Below, one piece after another: positions 39,550 to 43,912 of a stretch of 43,912 bases of DNA; within the stretch, counting starts at the first letter, position 1, and the number at the start of each line of letters is the position of its first letter. Where the stretch lies: IMG/VR virus record IMGVR_UViG_3300047284_000023, positions 1-43,912 of that record. One strand, given 5' to 3'. This DNA comes from a virus. Made by a program: the position numbers and the translations under genes. The notes below the pieces were generated by a model, which was not told where the DNA came from, ran no database searches, and saw nothing but the letters and a program-made list of their open reading frames with translations.

Positions 39550-40925
39550 TAGTAGGTCATCTCCGTGGTGTTGATCTTGCAGACCCATCGGATTGTGGTG
39601 GCTGCTGCACCAGTAACTTCAACTTTAATGCCGCCGTTTGTGGTGTCTGCTGTGACGGCAACAGACCACGTTGCAGCACCAACATCGAAGTGGGTCATGG
39701 TGACTGTAGGCGTGCCAACCATGGCGGTTGATGCTGCGTTAGCGCCACGCTTGATAGCACCGTCGATTGTCCAACGTGCGGTGTCACCTGCTGCTGTGAC
39801 GCCTGCGATCACTTCACCGCTGAAGCTGTAGGCACTGTTATTTGGGAGGATGACTTGGTTGGTGGTGTTGGCAGCGCTGCTGTTGCTGGTGAGAACCGTG
39901 GCGGTGGCGTCGGTGGTTTGGCGGGCTAAAAGCAGGAGGGCGGATTGGGTTTTTCCGTAAAGAGTCCCGCCGGAAATAGCATCATAAATTGCGGGAAAAA
40001 CATGATAACCCTGAATAGATCTAGCTGTTCCACGGTAACCACCCGAAATAAATGAGTATGAAGCATTTGCTAAATTCTCTTCGCCGCCGCATACAGTTGA
40101 AGCTAAACCACTAGCTATATTTGATATACCGCCAGCCACTACTGCCCTTGTGCTTGATGCAGTATTGCTCTGCCCACCCCCCACAAACGAATACAGCCCA
40201 CTCGCTGTATTGCTGCTACCCCCACACACCGCAGCGTGCGTGCTGGTTTGGGCGCGGTTAGTTTGACCGCCGCCGACGAAGGAGTAGGAGCTGGAGGCGG
40301 TGTTGCTGCCACCGCCTCCGACAGTGCAATAGGCACTGGAGGCGATATTGGTGTCTCCACCAGTGACAGTTCCGTAACTTGCAGAGGCTTGATTGGTGTA
40401 ACCACCAGCAACAGTGCCATAGCCACCGGATGCAGTATTGCGTTGGCCGCCAGCAATAGTCGAGTAATTACCGCTGGCAACTTGCGCTGCAGTTGAGCGA
40501 ATCTTCTGCCAATCAGTCGCGTAAGCCCCCCGCTTATTTCCCCCAGCCGCCGTCCCATCCGGCACTTGCGCAAGCGTTGTACCTGTGCCCTTAGCAACCA
40601 GCGCCACGTCAATGTTGGTGAAGCTGGCGTCAGTTGCCGTCAGCGCATCGACGGGAACTGTGGCATTAGGGCTGGCAGTTTGCTCGCTTTCGACAAAATG
40701 TGTCAGCCCGCCGCCACCACCTGCTGTTGCCCACGACAGCACACCAGAACCATCAGTGCTGAGCACTTGACCGCTGGTGCCATCAGCAGACGGCAGTGTC
40801 CAGATGCGGTTGGTGGTAATGGTGGCAGGAGCCTTGAAGCCGACATAAGCAGACGAATCCGCATCAGCCAGCCGCAGCTCGCGTTGCGCGTTAAGCGTTA
40901 TGTCAGTTTCAAAGACCCTGCTCAT
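39549..40925 (-). CDS. Tail fibre protein with about ten 14-residue head-type repeats
   Basis: The protein has 458 residues. Residues 1-70 form the attachment region (FETDITLNAQRELRLADA). Residues 153-303 are about ten imperfect repeats of roughly 14 residues, consensus YSxVxGGxxNTAS, like the left-handed parallel beta-roll head of YadA-type adhesins. The C-terminal 150 residues are a beta-rich domain (ALLLLARQTTDATATVL). The repeats differ in base composition from one to another, which suggests unit exchange. It should form trimers and bind the cell surface. Confidence 0.8.
   Translation of the reverse strand: MSRVFETDITLNAQRELRLADADSSAYVGFKAPATITTNRIWTLPSADGTSGQVLSTDGSGVLSWATAGGGGGLTHFVESEQTASPNATVPVDALTATDASFTNIDVALVAKGTGTTLAQVPDGTAAGGNKRGAYATDWQKIRSTAAQVASGNYSTIAGGQRNTASGGYGTVAGGYTNQASASYGTVTGGDTNIASSAYCTVGGGGSNTASSSYSFVGGGQTNRAQTSTHAAVCGGSSNTASGLYSFVGGGQSNTASSTRAVVAGGISNIASGLASTVCGGEENLANASYSFISGGYRGTARSIQGYHVFPAIYDAISGGTLYGKTQSALLLLARQTTDATATVLTSNSSAANTTNQVILPNNSAYSFSGEVIAGVTAAGDTARWTIDGAIKRGANAASTAMVGTPTVTMTHFDVGAATWSVAVTADTTNGGIKVEVTGAAATTIRWVCKINTTEMTY
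40017..40469 (-). repeat. Coding tandem repeats of the fibre gene
   Basis: About ten units of roughly 42 bp encode the YSxVxGGxxNTAS repeats. Units at 40017-40140 are AT-rich by eye, whereas those at 40230-40340 are GC-rich, although they encode the same motif. Confidence 0.75.
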
Positions 40926-41716
40926 CAGCCGATCACCACTACGCGGTAAGCATTAACGCCAGGCGCTGTTGCAAACACCAGCGTGGCAGTGGTTGTACTG
41001 GGGCGATACACATCCACTTCAACGTCGTCGTAGTTGCCGGAGTTGGGGAACACGCGGATGATCACGTCGCGGGTGTTCAAGCTATGCGTGATCGTATAGC
41101 TGGTGGCACTGCCGTCACCGATGTTGGTGCTGTACTTTTTGATCCGCCCAGACCATGTAGCCAGCTTCAGCGGCGTGACGATACGCAGATCATCAGTGCC
41201 AGCATCCACCTCAGCCTGCGTGGCGATCTCAGCAATACCAGGAGTCGTCTCGCTAGCGGCAGGTGCTGCAGCGGCAAACGATGTCCAGACGACATTGCTG
41301 CTGTCGATCGTGCCGTTGACCTGCGTCTGACGCCAAGTGGTGCCAGCGTCGGTGCCTTCCTCGACGGTGATGATTGCCTGCTCAAGCTCAGCAAAGGTGC
41401 TGGCATCCAGCGAGCGGGTCATGGCGACTGCAGCGCCATTCCACACATAGATGCCGTTTTCGCTCTGCGTGGATTGGTTGCGCACCAGCACCCGATCTTG
41501 GGATGCCATGGTCACGCCATCAATCGTGGCACCAGGGCTGCTCAAGTTGATGTTGCTTTGCGTGCCAACGCGAGCACTGTCCTTCCACGCCAGGCCCTCA
41601 ACAGCAGAGTCCACATAGGACTTGGGCACTGCATCGCCCGCTGCGCTCGGCGTCGGGACATTGATGACCTTTGACGTGCTTTGCAGGTCTAGGTCGGTAA
41701 AAAACTTGCGAGCCAT
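40925..41716 (-). CDS. Tail fibre/collar-type protein
   Basis: The protein has 263 residues. It starts MARKFFTDLDLQSTSKVINV with VPKSYVDSAVEG, a pattern shared by phage fibre N-terminal regions, followed by RVLVRNQSTQSENGIYVWNG and AEIATQAEVDAGTDD-type sequence. The C-terminal beta domain is like those of fibre tips (TITHSLNTRDVIIRVFPNSG). It overlaps the next fibre gene by one base and probably forms a segment of the same adsorption apparatus. Confidence 0.75.
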   Translation of the reverse strand: MARKFFTDLDLQSTSKVINVPTPSAAGDAVPKSYVDSAVEGLAWKDSARVGTQSNINLSSPGATIDGVTMASQDRVLVRNQSTQSENGIYVWNGAAVAMTRSLDASTFAELEQAIITVEEGTDAGTTWRQTQVNGTIDSSNVVWTSFAAAAPAASETTPGIAEIATQAEVDAGTDDLRIVTPLKLATWSGRIKKYSTNIGDGSATSYTITHSLNTRDVIIRVFPNSGNYDDVEVDVYRPSTTTATLVFATAPGVNAYRVVVIG

Positions 41717-41717
41717 G

Positions 41718-42044
41718 TCAGATCAGGCGAGCGAGGCCAGCGGATGCTGGATTCAGTGTAACAACGGTCTGGTTATCGCTTGGATGTGCGACATCACCAT
41801 CAATTTCTTGACTGCCGCTGTCAAGTAATTCAACAGACGGTTTATAGCCAAGATTGTGGTTAATTGTCCATGTTGTTGCTGGTGCAACTTGTTGATACAC
41901 AAAGGCAGCAGCTCCCGATGGCCCTTGCGGACCCTGCGTAATTGCAGTGACGGTGCTGGTGACAGGTACGGTGACAACAGTGCTGCTGCCGTTTTCGGTG
42001 ACGGTGACCGTGTTAGTTACAGAGCTGACATTAACGGTCGTCAT
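41718..42044 (-). CDS. Small fibre-associated protein with collagen-like segment
   Basis: The protein has 108 residues: a Val/Thr-rich N-terminus, a short GPQGPSG collagen-like segment (about residues 38-44) and a C-terminal domain with WTINHNLGYKPSVELLDSG. Such short proteins link or extend fibres. It overlaps the upstream gene by 4 bp. Confidence 0.65.
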   Translation of the reverse strand: MTTVNVSSVTNTVTVTENGSSTVVTVPVTSTVTAITQGPQGPSGAAAFVYQQVAPATTWTINHNLGYKPSVELLDSGSQEIDGDVAHPSDNQTVVTLNPASAGLARLI

Positions 42045-42379
42045 GCCGTATATCCCTCGCTGACGTAGATAATGCCTTCGAGGTAGTACTCCTTCAACCC
42101 GCTTGGATTAGTCAGCAATACGTCGTAATACGCCTCATTGGGCAGCGTTGCGGTCTGGTCATCAGTTAGCGCAATGGCAACTGTTCCAGTGCTGCGGTTG
42201 GTGTAGGTGACGGTGAAGTCGGCGTATTTGGTGGTGCGGCCTTGGTTCCAAGCTTGAGCGGCAACGGTCCAGCCGGTCAAGTTGATGGCAGCATCGGTGC
42301 TGTCCTTGAATTGCAGCGTGATGCTGTAATCCGCCCGGCGCTGCAGGCTGATGTTGTAGGTGCCGGGTGAAATGGCCAT
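42041..42379 (-). CDS. Baseplate/fibre-associated beta protein
   Basis: The protein has 112 residues. The N-terminal YNISLQRRADYSITLQFKD and INLTGWTVAAQAW resemble the N-terminal domain of BppU-like baseplate proteins. The rest is beta-rich (FTVTYTNRSTGTVAIALTDD). Position among fibre genes supports an attachment role. Confidence 0.6.
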   Translation of the reverse strand: MAISPGTYNISLQRRADYSITLQFKDSTDAAINLTGWTVAAQAWNQGRTTKYADFTVTYTNRSTGTVAIALTDDQTATLPNEAYYDVLLTNPSGLKEYYLEGIIYVSEGYTA

Positions 42380-42612
42380 CAGTCCAGACCGAGGAGCTGC
42401 TTAAGTTCTTCTACGGTAAGACCGGCAGCGGCCAGCTTTTCAGCAGGCGTCAGCTCGGGAACGGGTTCGGGTTCAGGTGCAGGCTCGGGGGTGTTGCCGG
42501 CTTCCAGCCAAGCCAGGTACGCCTGGTAGTCGGTGTTGGCGGGGTCGGGAGAGATCCATAATTCGTCGGGGAGACGAAGGATCATGCTGCTGTGCGTTAG
42601 CTGGTAGGACAT
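42379..42612 (-). CDS. Small fibre-associated protein with Pro-rich linker
   Basis: The protein has 77 residues. It carries ANTDYQAYLAWLEAGNTPEP, a segment common in small proteins near phage fibres, then a Pro-Glu linker and a C-terminal helix ELTPAEKLAAAGLTVEELKQ. It may be a fibre assembly or attachment factor. It lies 3 bp after the stop of the large fibre gene. Confidence 0.65.
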   Translation of the reverse strand: MSYQLTHSSMILRLPDELWISPDPANTDYQAYLAWLEAGNTPEPAPEPEPVPELTPAEKLAAAGLTVEELKQLLGLD

Positions 42613-42615
42613 GGA

Positions 42616-43912
42616 TCAAAGCTCCGCAGACCAAGTGAGAGATCCTGTAGCAAGAAAATAATAAGCGTCTAGGTTTGCTGTATTGCTTAAACCGATCAGT
42701 GTTAGATGCCGTTTTGTCGTTGTGGAATTTGAAAATGCGCTTGAGTTGACCGCAGTAAAAGTTGCTGCCGCACTTGAAAAATTAGGGGCAATTCTCATAG
42801 TCACGGGAAACTCATGAATGATTGGATGGTACGTTGTTGCTGCCACTGTTCCGGCTCTTCCATAAAAATCATTTGTTGCGCTGGTTTGGTGATAGTACCT
42901 CTGACACAACGCCAGCTCCTGCCCGTAGCTCCTGCGTTCAAACGGGGTAGCGACGGTTCCGGGTTCTAGCTGTACATCAGTGACATAAAGGAAGTCGCCA
43001 AGAGTGGTGTCCGTCACGTCAGACCAGATAAACACAATGATATTGCTTGTGCTAGCCGTATCAATGTTTGCGGACAGCGAATAAGTGGCGTAGCTTGTTG
43101 TGACGCTTAAATTCGCAGGCGTATTCTCGTAGGTGGCATTAGCAATCAGCGTTGGATTGGTGCCTTCCGCACCCCATGCGCTAATGATGTCGCTTGTCAC
43201 TGTATCAGCAGTGCCAGACCATGCAATAATTGCAGCCTTTACGTTGTCCAGCTTGGTGGTAGAGCTAACTTTCGCCTTAAAACTTAGCGTGACATTGCCA
43301 CCGGTTAGCCCAACGCAGTTGACGTTTTCAATAATTTGAGCGATGCCAAACTTCTTGTTTACCGTCTCAACATCAAGCGCAATGGCGTATTTCTGATTGG
43401 TCGGTACTGTTGATGTTTCCTGCGTTACGTCAATAGCGTCGTTGCCATCGCTAAGGATGTACCAGCGGTCGAGCGTATAGGCGTCGTCATTATTGGCACC
43501 GCTTACAAAGCTTGTGCCACGTTGCGCAACGGAAAAGTCACCGTTGATGATGCGATTGCGCGTACCAGCAAGTGGGCCACCGTTAAGGTTCTTGACCTGC
43601 ACTTGATCAGTGCCAGCGTCGATCTTGAACAGGTTTGGCTCGGTGTCGCCTTCAATCCTGAAATCAACGTCAGCACCGCCATCGTTGAACACCACCTCAG
43701 TGGCACCGTTGAAGTTGACACGCTGAACGCCAGCGGTGGCGATGGCTACTTGATCAGCGCCGGGGCTGTAGAGACCGGTATCGGTGCCGCTGTCCTTGAA
43801 ATACAGCGACGGTGCAGCAGCGGTGCCATCTAACAGCTTCAGTGCATCAAACTCACCATTGAGCTTGAACAACTTGTACCAAGTCGCCGAACTCGCGCTG
43901 TCGCGGATTTTT
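42616..43912 (-). CDS. Large tail fibre protein (body; start codon at position 68)
   Basis: Together with the codons at 1-68 this is a 454-residue protein. The N-terminal region has GTDIIPNGSGSAVRA, then DSASSATWYKLFKLNGEF, and repeats rich in Asp-Gly (LYFKDSGTDTGLYSPGADQV, RNRIINGDFSVAQRG). The C-terminal half is a carbohydrate-binding-like beta domain (YTLDRWYILSDGNDAIDVTQ, VTLSFKAKVSS). The RIINGDFxVxQRG segment recurs in fibre proteins of marine phages. The 3' half is more AT-rich by eye than the neighbouring tail genes. Confidence 0.8.
   Translation of the reverse strand, partial: KIRDSASSATWYKLFKLNGEFDALKLLDGTAAAPSLYFKDSGTDTGLYSPGADQVAIATAGVQRVNFNGATEVVFNDGGADVDFRIEGDTEPNLFKIDAGTDQVQVKNLNGGPLAGTRNRIINGDFSVAQRGTSFVSGANNDDAYTLDRWYILSDGNDAIDVTQETSTVPTNQKYAIALDVETVNKKFGIAQIIENVNCVGLTGGNVTLSFKAKVSSTTKLDNVKAAIIAWSGTADTVTSDIISAWGAEGTNPTLIANATYENTPANLSVTTSYATYSLSANIDTASTSNIIVFIWSDVTDTTLGDFLYVTDVQLEPGTVATPFERRSYGQELALCQRYYHQTSATNDFYGRAGTVAATTYHPIIHEFPVTMRIAPNFSSAAATFTAVNSSAFSNSTTTKRHLTLIGLSNTANLDAYYFLATGSLTWSAEL

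Noticed and set aside
40017-40469. CRISPR-like array
   Set aside because: The periodic sequence lies in one open frame and encodes degenerate 14-residue repeats; there are no constant repeats with unique spacers and no cas genes.
1-43912. tRNA genes and photosynthesis genes typical of many cyanophages
   Set aside because: I looked for cloverleaf-forming intergenic segments and for psbA/psbD-like proteins; gaps are too short and no such protein is present.

Overview
The window reads as one complete genome of a tailed siphovirus-type bacteriophage, very probably a cyanophage. The two ends join in frame: the 22 codons read leftward from position 68 to position 1 continue directly into the leftward reading frame that enters at position 43912. 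Together they give one 454-residue fibre protein (1365 nt, exactly 455 codons with stop), so the sequence is best viewed as a circular or circularly permuted molecule of 43,912 bp. A cyanobacterial host (Synechococcus/Cyanobium type) is inferred from a cyanobacterial-type AbrB regulator, a sigma factor of the primary/group 2 type, and several small proteins of a kind I associate with cyanophages. I see no integrase, CI-type repressor, DNA polymerase, photosynthesis gene or tRNA gene, so a lytic life cycle is the simplest reading.

Layout. Two transcription units diverge from a 36-bp dyad at 24390-24425 and converge, overlapping by a few bases, near 36560. The leftward unit covers about 31.6 kb through the circular junction. 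In order it holds a ribbon-helix-helix regulator, a primase-helicase, an iteron-rich non-coding region (candidate origin, 21211-21463), a DnaN-like sliding clamp, small and large terminase, small zinc proteins, cyAbrB, portal, MuF-like protein, scaffold, major capsid, connectors, two paralogous major tail proteins, a tail chaperone with a -1 frameshift, tape measure, the lambda-like M-L-K-I-J tail-tip series, fibres, lysis genes (two small membrane proteins and a GH24 + M15 endolysin), a metallophosphoesterase and an HNH nuclease.

The rightward unit (24441-36561) begins with a DNA-processing cassette: SNF2 helicase fused to a beta-class DNA methyltransferase, a zinc-ribbon SF2 helicase, a short cytosine-methyltransferase-like protein, a PAPS-reductase-like PP-loop protein and a VRR-NUC nuclease. 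Gene-fragment scars lie in the middle of it. After an internal promoter come small membrane proteins, a RecE-like nuclease, an HNH protein, a Bet-family annealase, SSB, a run of small unknown genes, dCTP deaminase and the sigma factor. One small gene (35349-35609) lies antisense inside this unit, and one plus-strand gene (13678-13881) lies inside the leftward unit.

How it may work together (inference). The phage supplies its own clamp and primase-helicase but no polymerase, so it would have to recruit the host polymerase. Two enzymes of the rightward cassette carry peptides resembling clamp-binding motifs (QMALF and QLGLF), so DNA modification could be coupled to replication. The sigma factor has substitutions in the -35 recognition helix, and with cyAbrB and the ribbon-helix-helix protein it would redirect host transcription. 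The most unusual items are the modification/nuclease cassette with clamp-like peptides, the iteron region, the recurring TTGCACA promoter motif, and the pair of near-identical promoters at 17994-18021 (minus) and 30222-30249 (plus).
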